NCBI GenBank assembly: GCA_025345505.1
Contig: JANVCC010000174.1
Coordinates: 4,684,893-4,748,892, forward strand
Source: Todiramphus chloris collaris
Taxonomy: Eukaryota; Chordata; Aves; Coraciiformes; Alcedinidae
Length of the DNA stretch: 64,000 nucleotides
Direction: 5' to 3'
In this document: in pieces, positions 48,501-60,500 of the stretch
How positions within the stretch are numbered: position 1 is the first letter of the stretch
How the letters are laid out: every line of letters starts with the position of its first letter
The notes under the pieces: model-generated
Database searches by the model: none
Seen by the model: only the letters and a program-made list of their open reading frames with translations
Told to the model about the DNA's origin: nothing
Program-made: the position numbers and the translations under genes

Positions 48501-49939
48501 AGTGACTTTCACTAGCAACAGCTCATCTTTGCTAGAAACCGTTGCTCGTGTTGCTGCGGAGGGCTCATCTTTGCCCTGCAGAATGCTTACCTGGCTCCTG
48601 AGCGAGGTCAGCGCGCGAGGCTGGAAATACCTGGAGTGGCGTCCGTCTGTAACGGGCCCCGGTCGCTGCGGGCAGAAGAAAGGATGGAGCGGTGCTGGAG
48701 GCAGCCGGAGCAGACTCTTGATGTGTAGGGGTGCACGAAGGTGTGTTTTTAGTGCCATTCCGGGGGATTTGGTTTTGGTTAAAGCTAAAGTATGCTAATT
48801 CAGCATGGCAAAATACAGTGCGAATTTCAGAATGCTTCAGTTTGTGCTCCACGACGAAGATCTGTTTCTTCTGATTTCTGTATTTTAAAAAAATCCATTT
48901 TGTGGTGCTGGAAAATGTGCTACGAAGGGCTTTGGTTTGAAAATGGATCTCCCTCTTCTATCCAAGGCATTAACACTGCAGAAATAGCTTTCTCTTTTCA
49001 AACTTCAATAAGACCAGATTTGGGAAAATTACAGTGAAACAAACTAGTTAACTGCGTTTCCTCCGAGTCCTCGAGAAACACGGGCTGCTCGCTGGAGGTG
49101 TGGGGGCCAGCTCTTTTTCATCTAAACTGTTTGATCCCGACCTGGCTCTGCTGTAACACATCTAGCTGCAGGAGGTGAAAGAAGAATGCTATTTGCTGAA
49201 ACTTTCGCCTTTACTCATTATTTCCCCTAATAGCCTAAACATCATAGGGAGCACAGAATGCTGTGACTTACTTGCCGCATCTTGAGAAAAAGGATATGTA
49301 ATTTGTTTTTTTTTATTATTATAGATGTTTTTCCTTTTAGCCAGGCAGGAGGGACTGGGTTAAGGCTGTGCGAATACTTCACCTGCAGCAAGTCTTTACC
49401 GTCCTGTTTCTTTATATGATTTTTTCCTCCAACGTTTGCTTTGTGACATACATTAAAAAAAAAAAATCTTTAACTGAAACCACACCTGTTATTCAAGGGC
49501 TTTTTTAATGTGGGATGGCAGTGAGTGATTCATGCTCATTTCATAAAAATAAATGAGATGTGTTGATCTTGCGGCCCCCACCCTTCGCAGGGTGATTCAG
49601 TAAGTGCTTGTATAGGATGGTGTGCCCTCTGTTTTCCTTCTGTGCCTCATTCCCTGACACTACTGTGCTGATCGTGTTTATCTACCTTTTTTTTGGGGGT
49701 TTTTTTTCCCCTTAAAAGACACCACCCAAACTAAAAGCCTTGTGATTATTTAGTGTGACGTGATTGCATTTCTGCTCTGCTCTCCTGATCCTATTACTTC
49801 CTTGCCTGCTGACACAGAACATACCACTCACAGTACCCCAAATAAATCACAGCGTGTTTTCACATTATTGCCTTTGGGACAAAAAAAAAAACCAACCCCC
49901 CAAAAAAAACCCAAAAAGAGAAAAAACCAAAAAAAAATC
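45522..49939. other. Intron 2, no recognisable element
   Basis: Mixed-composition sequence. The open frame at 48211-48798 starts at no clear signal and has no recognised domain. An A/C-rich low-complexity stretch is at 49881-49938. Confidence 0.5.
49881..49938. repeat. A/C-rich low-complexity tract
   Basis: A runs separated by short C runs (AACCAACCCCCCAAAAAAAACCC type). Confidence 0.75.
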
Positions 49940-50200
49940 ACATAATGATTTTGATCACTTTGTTGAGTAAATAATGATATTTATCACAGCACTGTTTATT
50001 TTGCTTATTGAGAGAAGAGCAGGGCTCACATCCTGGAGGGAAATTTAGCAGCTGAATTCCAGAGAATTCGGAAGCAAGCAGATGTGCTTCTAGCTCAGTT
50101 TACTTCACAGGGTAAATGCTGTTAATGAAATATAGTAATTAGATCTTTATTTTTTTTTTCTAATTTTATATGTTAAGAGATTATTTGCTGAAACACAAGA
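49940..50200. promoter_or_regulatory. Weak candidate non-coding element
   Basis: AT-rich with CATAATGATTTTGATCAC, GTAAATAATGATATTTATC, GTTAATGAAATATAGTAATTAG. The texture is enhancer-like but low-complexity sequence on both sides lowers confidence. Confidence 0.3.
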
Positions 50201-53169
50201 GACTTCTCTTACATGGAAGCATAAGAGGCCGGCTACTTTACACACGACAAATAACTGCTTTCATTTAACACTTCAGGGTAAAGATAGAAGCTGTCCCAGG
50301 AAAGACAAACAACTGTGGAAAAGAGAGGAGCTGCCAGCTGAGGATGCAGCAGCGTTCCTGGCTGCACAGCTGTGCCAGTGCAGAGGAGACTCGGCTGGTT
50401 TTTGAACACGCTTTGCAGTGCCCGCGATCCACAGCCCTTCAACCTCCCTGTGCTCGCAAGACAGCATATTCAAATTTTGGTGTGGGGGTCTTTTTTTGTT
50501 TGCTTTGTTTTCCACTAATACTCAAAAGTGACGAGGAAAATTTGCTTCACGTGGCTGGCCTTGATTTCTGAGAGGAGAATTCTATTGTATCTCCTTGAGT
50601 CTTAAAAAATATTAAAACAGGAAGGAGGCTCTGAGCATTCTGTGAACCATGATGGTTTTGTCGTGCTTCCCAGTTAAAAGAACACACAGCCCAAATCCCC
50701 TCGTTTCACTTTAGGAACTGGTAGAGTTTAAAGAAATATATTGTCATCTGTCCCCCTTTTTAACAGGAGATGCTGAAGTAGTATGGTTCTCAAATGAGCA
50801 GAGAAATCCCCAGACCTGTTGGCACTCATCTCTTGCTAACGTTCCTTCGGCTTTTAGACCGAAAGGATGTGATGACATTTCCTTGTAGTTTTTCTTCGTG
50901 TGTCTTCTGATTCATTCATTTTCTCTGGCCTCTGCCTTTCCCTTTGGCTTGAGAATAATGTTACTGTAACAGCTTCTATCGCTCGGGGAAAAAGAGCTTA
51001 TGAATTGCTGTTTTCCAAACCACATCTAATGCTCTTGCAGGGAACGAGCAGCCTTGGAAATTGCTGAGGAATGGTGTGTGTGGCTGTGCCCTGGGCAGAA
51101 TGTGTTACCTATGCAGAAAACATTTCCCATGCAGGGTTACTTCACAGTTTCTCGGAGATATGTTTGACTAGAATGATTCTGAAATAGGAAGAATCTCTGG
51201 GTTCACAAGGTAAACAGACCATAAGAGCACTCCAGGGCTTCCCTGACATGTCCTTAGCTGCTAGCAGTTGCTAACAGGCATCTGTAGTTCGATTGTGTGT
51301 GTACAAGCAGTGCAACACTGCAGGTAAACTCTTGCTTCAGACCGAAACCTGGATCTTCAGTGAAAAAATCACAGAGGAAGAAGAACGCGCTGAACTCTTA
51401 ATATTCTAAATACCGTGCAATTTGGGGCAAATAAAGTTGCTTGACTTTGTACGTTCTGGATGCTGTCCCCTTTCCAGAGAACAACTGTGGTGAGAACAGC
51501 AACACTTTCCTGTTCTCCACAGTAGATGGCCTTTGTTCTGCTGCTAGGGGACCATCATGAGGAAGGGGAAGAGTCAGCTTCCAGGTCCCATCAGCGAGGC
51601 TCTTCTCCATCCCTGGTATGAACAGCATGTCAGTAGGTACATGCATCTGGATTCAGGAAAAGAGGCAGGGAAGGGTGCGGGGGGAGCTGCTTGTTGTATC
51701 AACAGAAAGATCACATTCTCTACAACCAAATCTGTTGTAGGGGGGTTAATTTATCATTTTAACCACTGGATAAAAATGAGAAATGCACCTTATGATATCC
51801 AAGTGAAATGGCTGAAACTCGTACCGTTTTTTGATGTTTCACGAAAAGCTTCAATGTTGGGGTTAAAAGAGTAAGTCTTTTTTAGGCCCAGGAATGCCAA
51901 GATATCTTGCTCTATCTTAGGCACTTCTCTAAAACATGGGTATATAAGGAATTAAGAAAAAAAAGAAGAGACAAGGGAAGGGAATGACTAAGAATACCTC
52001 CTGATATTTCTCCTTTATTTCCATAAGGGGTAATAACTCATGAGCAATCCGGCAGAGGGCACTTTCTTTAAATAGAACATTCTGATTCACAAGCAGAAAA
52101 AGGAAATAAATATTTTCTTTTCGTCTTCAAGAGACATCCATGAATACCAGCTTCTGAAACAGTATTTTATCATCTGCACTTTAAAAAAAAAAAAAAGGAG
52201 GGAAAGAAAATCCCACGAAAAGCTCAGTGGTGACCACAGGGTTTGAAAAATAGCTCTTTTCGTTGTCAGAACACAGGGCATTACTTCTTCCTCTGGAATG
52301 TTAACCTATGTGGAAATCCAGCCTTTATTTTGTCCCTTCCCAGGAAAGCCTGCCTGGAGGAGCATTGGAACACAGTAGGCTTTTGTGAAGGAAGTGATCA
52401 ATAAGTCAAGCTATAAATATACCCGGGACTTTAAAGGGGGCATCACTCTGTGGCCTCTTCCAGTTGCAATTTCAGAAGGTGGAAGTGATGGAAAACAACT
52501 TGTTTTGCAGTTCTCGGGCTACTCCTACGTGGTAATCAGGGATGGGTGTGCTGTTGGAGACAGTCCTTGTGCTGCTTACTAGTAGGTAACGTACGTGTGA
52601 CGGTTGGGCACGGAGGAGTCCCGTGCAAGGTAGCGATGCAGGATCCAGGGAACTTGGGACCTGTCTGCCAAGCTCGGAGCTGCTGCCCCTTCCTGCTTAC
52701 AGGCAGGCTCCCCACACCTCACCTCTGCCGTCCCTTGCTGCCCGAGGGACCTGACCGCTGGAGAGTTCAGGTGTTCACCCACTTCTCCCTTTTCCTGTGT
52801 AGCTTGTACCGAGCCCCAGCAGCCTTGTGCTGAGACGTTCGAGAAAGTCATTGCTCAGCGTTGAGTCAGGGCTTCAATCCTGAGAGCTGTGTTTAGACTC
52901 CAAAGGTTGTGACGTGAGCAAACCTTTCCGTGAACCTCGCTTGAGTTCCTGGTGAATCATGAGGCCTGAAGGTTTTAAATTAAGTTTCTTTTCCTCGCTC
53001 TGTACGATATAAGAAGTAACAACAATGAATTTTCCAGAGTAAAATGTTACGTTAATTACTTCTAGAGAAAGGGGAAATCACATTCTCTGCATAATTTGGC
53101 ACCGTCCTCCCCTTCCCGTAGCAAATGAGGAGCAGAACCGCGGACTGGGAGATGTGCTAAAAGCAGCAA
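50201..53169. other. Intron 2, no recognisable gene
   Basis: No exon found. A CTCF-like motif is listed separately at 52049. An A run lies at 52182-52196. Confidence 0.5.
52049..52062 (+). promoter_or_regulatory. CTCF-like motif
   Basis: CCGGCAGAGGGCAC matches the CTCF core CCASYAGRKGGCR plus the following C, with a single difference (G for A at position 3). It has the same orientation as the match at 38730, and the two lie on opposite sides of the exon. Confidence 0.45.
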
Positions 53170-53294
53170 CTCCTGCTCCGTGGGGTTTATCCAGCTCCTG
53201 CTCTGGGGGGTTTATCCAGCTCCTGCTCTGGGGGGTTTATCCAACTCCTGCTCCAGGGGGTTTATCCAACTCCTGCTCCGTGGGGTTTAGCACT
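53170..53294. repeat. 25-base minisatellite, about 4.6 copies
   Basis: Units begin at 53170, 53195, 53220, 53245 and 53270. The first reads CTCCTGCTCCGTGGGG plus TTTATCCAG. Copies differ at a few positions (CCGT, CTGG, CCAG in the middle; CAG or CAA at the end) and the last one degenerates after GTTTA. As 25 is not a multiple of three, the frame shifts with every unit, which argues against a coding role. Confidence 0.9.
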
Positions 53295-53599
53295 TCACGT
53301 GTTCTGGCACTTGGGTTGCTGCTCGTTTGCCTCTGGAAAGGCAAGGGGTCTGTGATGAGGGGAAAATGAAAAGTTGGGTCTGTCTCTCTTTCTGAAGTAG
53401 TGGCACATAGGTGTTCTTCGCTCATTAACGCACCGTTTAATTATCCATCCTTTCCTCTTTCCATGTATTTCATCACAGCAAAGTACTGGGGCCTCTACAA
53501 AGTGAGGCAGTCTTTGTGCGGAACAGCTACGGCTTTGGAGAACACGGGCTGCTTATCCAGGGAAGGGGTGAAGCCAGCTCTGAGCCACGTTTAGCAGCA

Positions 53600-54130
53600 T
53601 CACTGGAAGAGGCACGTCGGCAGGAGGAGGTCTGGTGGCCAGAGAAGGCGGCGAGATGGGCAGCCACGGTGGTGGCCGTTTTGTGCGTAGGGTGTCTCTG
53701 GGGGTCTCGCGCCTTGTCGCGTGCTGTGTTTCTCCAGCTGGGAGTAAGGCCAGCTCCTCTGCCAAGCGTCCCCGTGAAACGCCGGCCTTGGCTCATTCGT
53801 GCATCTCTGTTTTTCCCAGTTCCCTGTCCTCTCGGGAGGCAAACGGGCGCCTGAGCGGGAGCCGGTCATGGCGGCAGGCCGCGGCCTGGCCACAGCGCGC
53901 TCCGGCCCGTCCAGCGGCCCTGCTTGCGCACGCCCGTCGGCGCCGCGTCTGCAGGCTGCCCTGGGCAGCACGCTGCTGGCACAGGAGATCTCCAGCACGG
54001 CCTGGAAGCTGAGTGAGGGACGGTGGAAGAGGCAGGGGCTCAGAAGCCCCCATCTTTGTGGGCAGCGTGTTCCCTCCGGGACAGAAAGTGCCCGCGTCCG
54101 TGCTGGGGCGGTTTGCTGGGCGCACAGGGC
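53600..54130. promoter_or_regulatory. CpG-enriched patch
   Basis: CpG-rich sequence densest at 53840-53960 (GGCGGCAGGCCGCGGCC, CGCCCGTCGGCGCCGCG). It directly precedes an enhancer-like AT-rich block, repeating the CpG/AT pairing seen at 1990-3160. Frames are open on both strands because of composition. No convincing exon signals were found. Confidence 0.4.
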
Positions 54131-54149
54131 TGGGTGTTTGCTGCCTTTT

Positions 54150-54590
54150 GATCTGATTAGCCAGCAGCATGTTTCTTCGCTTTCAGATAATGCCCGGGCG
54201 AGTCATTGCTTCAATTGTACATCTTATTGTGTCTTCCCTGTTCAATCATGTTCAAAAATACCTACGTCTCACCCTTGTCCCCCACCTCCCTTTTCCCATT
54301 TAGATCTCGCTGAAGTCCATTCTACCTTATCAGCACAGTAATTTCACGAGCAGAGCTAGGATTTCTGCCGTTTAGGCCCCGGCCATTGTCTGTCGCAGCT
54401 GCAGTCAAGATAAACCCTCACCCAGAACAAAGTTGGAATGACCTTTTACAAGCAGAATCTGCCTTGTTTCCCTCCAGACTAATTTATCAGCCTTCATTTC
54501 AGCCTAGTCTCTCAGCAGAGGCCTGAAAGAACATTACAGAGAGCATGAATGAACAGGGGGATTAAGATGCTTGGCTAGTCCTTCTTTTTC
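54150..54590. promoter_or_regulatory. Candidate conserved non-coding element
   Basis: Repeat-free block with GATCTGATTAGCC near 54149-54162, TTCAATTGTACATC, TTCAATCATGTTC, GTCAAGATAAACCC, AACAAAG (SOX-like), and GACTAATTTATCAGCC near 54477-54492. Called on texture. Confidence 0.45.
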
Positions 54591-57500
54591 ATCAGACACC
54601 TTCTGGATTTACTGAGATGTAAGCTGTAAATGACCGTAAGTGGTGAACTGCCTTAAACTTGGAGTAAGGGAAAGGGAAGGGGCGGGGAGGGAATCACCAA
54701 AGCCAAATGTTTGGAAAAGAAGAGTGATGTGGGGAGCTGGCTAAACCTGTCTTGAAGTCTGAAAGTGGAAGGTCTGAGCAGTAACCGAGTTGCCCCAGCC
54801 CTGGCGGTTACCCTAGGCTGGTCCATCCCTGGGAGGGGTGGGGAGGGGGTACGGGCTGTGCAGAAAGCTGCCTCGCGGGGAGACGGGCTCCAGCTCTCTC
54901 AGGGTTGCTAACGGGGGTTACCGCACATTTAACCCCGACTTACTGATTTCAAGCAAACTTTAAAAACTGGTTTACACGCATATGTAGTAAGAGTATTTTT
55001 GTGCAGCAGACCAGCAAAAATTCCACTGGGAGGATGATTTTAATGCTGCAAGAGCTGATTTTTTGGTTTTTTTTTTTTAAAGTGAACTTGGCAAGTGTCA
55101 AAGAGTCTGCTAGGAAATAACAGATCCCCTTTTAGCTGACAACAGCCATAGTCCACTGGACTTGCTGTGCGAGGGGAAATACAGGCTTGTCTCTTGAAGG
55201 GAGGGAGAGTTGTCAGCTATAGTTTGGGTGACCATCCTCCTGTCTGTACCACACAGGCAGCTGTTGTTAGCTTCAGTGGAACTGGGTAATTCCACCCCTG
55301 GTACCATATCACATCTTTTTACTGCTTCTACCTTTCAGCTTTCTTCATGTTTTCTGTAATGAAAGAAATGGTTGTTTAACAACTTCCGAAACCTTGCTGT
55401 TAAATCACAAGCTGCTCAGTTGAGATGGGATGGGAAATCCTTGTCCGTAAAACTTGAGGCATTGTGGTGGATTACTTTAATTGAGTTGGCTTGAAAGCTT
55501 TTGCATGGGAGGAATTACATCCAGCTCCAGTGACTTAGTCTTTGATACCGGTGGTGGTGGTTATTGCTAGGGCTGTGGTTACTGCACGTGGATCTTCTCC
55601 CATCAGTCGAGGAGCGCGGCCGAAGCACAAAGACAGGCTGGGAACCTGCCTGACAGCGCGTCTGTCCACCCGCTCCGGCTGGCTAGCAGAAGCATCTGCA
55701 TGTAACAATCTAATGCAAGCTGATTTTGCACCTTCGGTAGATGATGTGAAGTGTGGGTGTGATTGAATGTTTTGGAATATTTCGGCTTTTGGAGCAAAAG
55801 GAGGAGGAGGCAGAGGATGGAAGGGGAGGTGTGGGGACAGTGTGGAAGTGGACAAGCGAGCGGCTGGGCGAAAGCGGGCTGAAGAGCCAGCTTGGGATGT
55901 TCACGTTGCAGTGTCAGGCCACGGTGAACATCAGGCATGAGATGTTTAGAAACTGGATGCAGATAAAAGACCAATGATTTGAAATTATTGTAAGGTTCTA
56001 AGAGCTTAGCCTGTTCACTGAACAAGCCTGCCATTTGGCTATGAGACTTCTGCGTGTTCCCGTGACTGGATGTACCAATAAACCCTACTGCAGTAGTTGG
56101 TATTTTCCTTTCTGAGCAAGAAAAGCCCTCAAAACGCAGGGGCTTGTGATTATAACAGAAGCATCGAGACTTTTCCAAACCTTTGGAAGACTCCTGGTTT
56201 AATTTAGATGTTTAGGTGGACGTTCAGGCTGTGATTTCTGTATTGCTACCCCATATTTGTGCCTTTGCAGTCTTTTAGCTAGATGGAAGTCAGAGGAATT
56301 TTAGAGTTGAAGTCTTTTTTTGCTCTTAGCAATGGTTGTGTTTAATCCCTTATTGAGAGAGCTAAGTAATTTGAAAGCACTGCACTGTTAGGAAGCTTGC
56401 ACCTTGTCATATATTTACTCGCATTCAAAAAAAGGTGTGCATCTCTTAAATGCTAATCAAACTATTGTTCTAAGCACTGGTTTACAGACACTTCCCCTCC
56501 CAGAAGTGAAGTATCTTTTTGTGCTTGTAAGTGCTTATATCACCTCCAAAATGAATTTCAGCAGCGAGGAAGGGAGATCAAAAGGCTGCCTTTCTGGAGA
56601 GCTGTCGAGGCAAAATGCAGATACTTATTTTAAACAGGACAGATTATTTTTGGCCCTTGTCCAGTTTCCTGGGAAATGGACAGAAAGAAGCTTAATTTCT
56701 TGTAGTCCACCGCAGCTGTGCTTGGGTTTTAATAAGCACACAAGCTTGATTAAAAACAAAAAGCCAGGAAGTTCAGATTCTTGTCGAGTTGTCTATGCTC
56801 TCTGGAGCAGAAGTGGGGGTTTACCCGAAGGGGACTGGCCGTCCTGCAGAGCCAGGAGTTGAGCGTCAAGGGTGGTGCTGGCTGAAGAGTCGGTAACGCT
56901 GCAGAACTCGCTGAGTGGGCAGAACCCATCGCAGGTTAACTTCCAGCTGGATAAATGTGGGGGCACTGAACTTCAGCCTGGCAGACAATGCAGGGAGGAG
57001 AGCTCACAGTCTCTGCTGGCAGGTTCCAAAATCATGGGCTCGGTGTGCAGAGGCGGCCAAAAAAAGTCAAGGGCACACGGGGATTACGGGGAAGGATGTT
57101 GGGAAGAAAGAAGACCGAGAACATCCCCAGGCTGCTCTGTAGACCTTGGTGTGGCTCTATCTGGCAGCTCTCGTGTGAGGAGAGATAGAGCAGAGCTGGA
57201 GAAAGAACAGGGCAAGGCAACTAACGTTTCCAGGGGCAGTGAGCCGCTGTTCTAGGAGGAAGACCTGGGAAATCTGCATTTGCTGAATTGGGAAAGGAGA
57301 AGATGTAGAGTAGAATAGATACCATTGAAGTTTGCACAGTCCTGAAAGGATCGGATAAAGGGAAATTGGAATTGCAAAGAAATAACGTAATACTTGTAGT
57401 AGGAGTATTTGATGAAACTTGTACAAAAAGCATTTAAAGTAAATACAAGCAGTGCTGCACTTGGGTTCGTGGTGCGCTGGTGTTTCTATTGCAAATCTCA

Positions 57501-60500
57501 TTTTCAACTCTTACTATTTTTGTGGATTTTAGATCCAAGCCAGCGTTCGCAGTGTGAATTCTCATCCTGCCTGCAGTTTATTTCAAGATTCTGTAGTAAT
57601 CTGCTGGAAGATTCAGATTGAGAAACTGGAGCCAAAGTGGCTACTTTTCCTGTCTCTTCCTGATTCTCAAAGTTGCTTTGTTTTGTAAAAGGCTTGTGTG
57701 TGTGATAGAGATCAGGAAATGCATGTGTGAATTTACAGCTTACGATAAACTGCAGTTGGCAAGAGTAGGAATATAGAACGTTGAGAACGTGAATGACAAA
57801 ATACTGATACTGTATCCTTTAATTTATTACCTGTATTATCCACACTCCACGTTTTCCACTCTGTTCCCTCTCCTTCAGGAGTTGTGTTTTCACTAGACTG
57901 GCATTTTCCTACTCTGATGAATTAACTGTCAATTGAAGTTAGTGAGATAAATCAAAACAAATGGACACGCTGCTCCATATTGACTTTCTCACTGCCTGAT
58001 TCTGAAAAGCACTTTCTGAGCCCTGTGCTACCATTACCCTCACTTGGGTCTAAGCAAATGTCCAAGAAAGGAGGAGTTGGGGGAGGTAGGTATTTAGTAG
58101 CCATCCGTTACATTTTCCCTATCCTTTTTTTTTTATCCAGGATCTTGTCAACAGTGAGGTCTGTGCCGTTTACCTCGAGAGAAGACACTTGGCATTGTGT
58201 CAGAAAATGAAATGTGAAACGGCTCTCGGGAAGCAGATGCTGAAGTTGAGGTCTTTTAGAATGTGGTCTTAATCTACACTGGACAAGAGTGTTCCAAATA
58301 ACTGCAGCAGTTTTAAGGAGGACACCTTTTTTAGCATCAGGGGCTATGTGCAGATGCCATGGGGGAGGAGAGACGAGTCTCTGCTCTGAGTCCAGTCAGG
58401 TTTAGTAACATTTGCTGTGGGAATTTTCTGTATGTAGTGACACAGGCGTTGGATTGGGGACTTCAAGTTGTTGGAGTCTTGGCTTTTATCCCAAGATAGC
58501 AGAACCGTTTCCAGCCTGGTTTATTCTATTTGTGCAAGCAGACGAGTGATGCTCCAGCACCCAGGGACTGGGATCATCTCTGTCCCTGGTTAGACAGAAC
58601 TGTGCTAAAGGCATCAGTAAAACAGATCTGAAATCCGGGCGGGTTTGAGGCTGTTACCTCTTGCAGATGTGCTGAAGCTTTCACAGTAATGAACACATGG
58701 TCGCCTGGGCACAGCCTTTCATTTTATTGTCATCAAAGTTGCGACTGTACGATAGAAAAGTGATTGATTGTTTTTAAATAATGAGAATAGAAAATCCATC
58801 GACGCGTCTTCGGCAGCGCTACTGCAGGGCCGCGGGGATCAAACAGCAGCCACGCCGCTGGCTGACCCCAGTCGCTCTGCATGGTTTCAGTAATAAGAAC
58901 AAGCATATGCCTGTCATACGGCAAGTGTTGAAATACTTTTGTTATTTGTTTACTTGTATCTTAAACATCTGCACCTTAATGCTTGGCTTTGAACTGCATT
59001 CTAGCTCACCCAGATTCTTCTTTCATAGCTATCGCCGGATGGTGTGTTATGTCTGCCAGTGTAACCAGCATCATGTTTAGCAAATAAATTTAACACCTTC
59101 TCACCTGGAAGAGATCTTATGAACTTTAATTCAAGAAGTAAGAGGTTAAAAAAATGTATGTGCAGAGGAATGGATGGTGGAAAGGAGTAAAGCCTCTCAG
59201 CAGTAGGTTAATTGGAGAGTGGAATACCAGCGTAGATGGGAGCACATAGTTTCCTTGGACAATGTGCTAAAGAACTGGGAGCTGGGAAGGACCAGCTGGG
59301 ATTGTTAGTGAATTAGCTGAAGTCAGAAACTGCTGAATGGAGCAAAGAAGTAAAGGGGAAATGAAGGTTAGGGTATAATTCAGTCTAAATTAGGTGGGCC
59401 ATTCACAATGCATAAAAGGGCTCTGAGCTTCCTTTCTTGGGGAAAATGGGTAGGAAAGCTCACTTTTATTTGGATGCGTGTTGAGTGGTTGATTTTAAGA
59501 ATGTGCATACCTAGAGCCTACTTTTTGGAAGTGCATTATCCCACATGAGTTTGAAGGAAGCATTGAAAATGCCATGAGCCTGAAAGACAACAGAGTTAGT
59601 AAGAAAGACTCGCAACCGTTGCACGGCAGAAGCCTGTCATTTTAATCTCTGAGGAACTGAAACAAATTCTCTTCGTCTATCCTGGCTTTGCTTTCTTGTT
59701 GTGAATGATGAAAATGCTGATCACCTCGGAATCCTGGGTGCTTGAGACCCACTCTGGCTTTGCTTCATCGCTGCTTGTTGGTTTTCTTTGAAGAGATTTA
59801 TTACAGCATTTGTGTACACTTACTACTTTCTAAGTTTTGCTGCTAAATGGTTATACCTTCGAAAGTGATGCGACAGCAGATGACCTTGGAGGCTGTATTT
59901 GTGCTGCCTTACGTGGCGAAACAACAGCGGAGCCAGTCTCTTGCATGGATTTAATATACTAACAGTTAATTTCTGATGGTACCTCAATGAAGCAAAAGGC
60001 ATTGACCATGTGGGGGGAACTGTCAGGGCATTGCTAACACTCTGACATCTCCTGAACTTCAGCAAAGTTAGGAACAAGGCGATAAACATTTAGTTGTTTG
60101 TTGTTAGGAAATTCCAAGTCTAAAAGCCTCTGTGATACTTCAGGTTTCTATGGTTTATTGATATAAATTCATAGAGGTTGATTTGTGGCCTCACCACAAC
60201 CAGAAAGGGCTGCGGTGAAGGAGAGTTGTGTTCACAGCCATTCACAATCACCACACCCATTTTAGCATCCCTTTTCTTCACCAGAATCCTGAAGGAATGG
60301 ATTTGCAGCATCCTTGGAGATAACAGATGTTGACTATTTCAGACAAAGTGGGTACAAACATTTCAAAGCTGTGGGTTTCTCAGAGCAGCCTGCCAGAAGG
60401 ACCTTCTCCTTGTCAGAGCTGACCTAAGCCTCTGTGGACCAAAAGTGTCTAATAATGAAGTACAGAATCACTCAAGTCACCTCTGGTGGCTTTGGTTAGT

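Noticed and set aside
48211-48798. 195-residue plus-strand frame in intron 2
   Set aside because: No recognised domain and no exon-like splice signals at its ends; length alone is not enough.
53127-53160. ATG followed by Met-Arg-Ser-Arg, loosely like the PRDM16 N-terminus
   Set aside because: It lies downstream of exon 2, diverges after three residues, and has no donor in the right place.
53170-53294. CRISPR-like repeat array
   Set aside because: Repeats are directly adjacent with no spacers and the DNA is vertebrate; it is a minisatellite.
53600-54341. GC-rich frames up to 180 residues in a CpG patch
   Set aside because: Open on both strands because stops are rare in GC-rich DNA. No domain or conserved motif was recognised.
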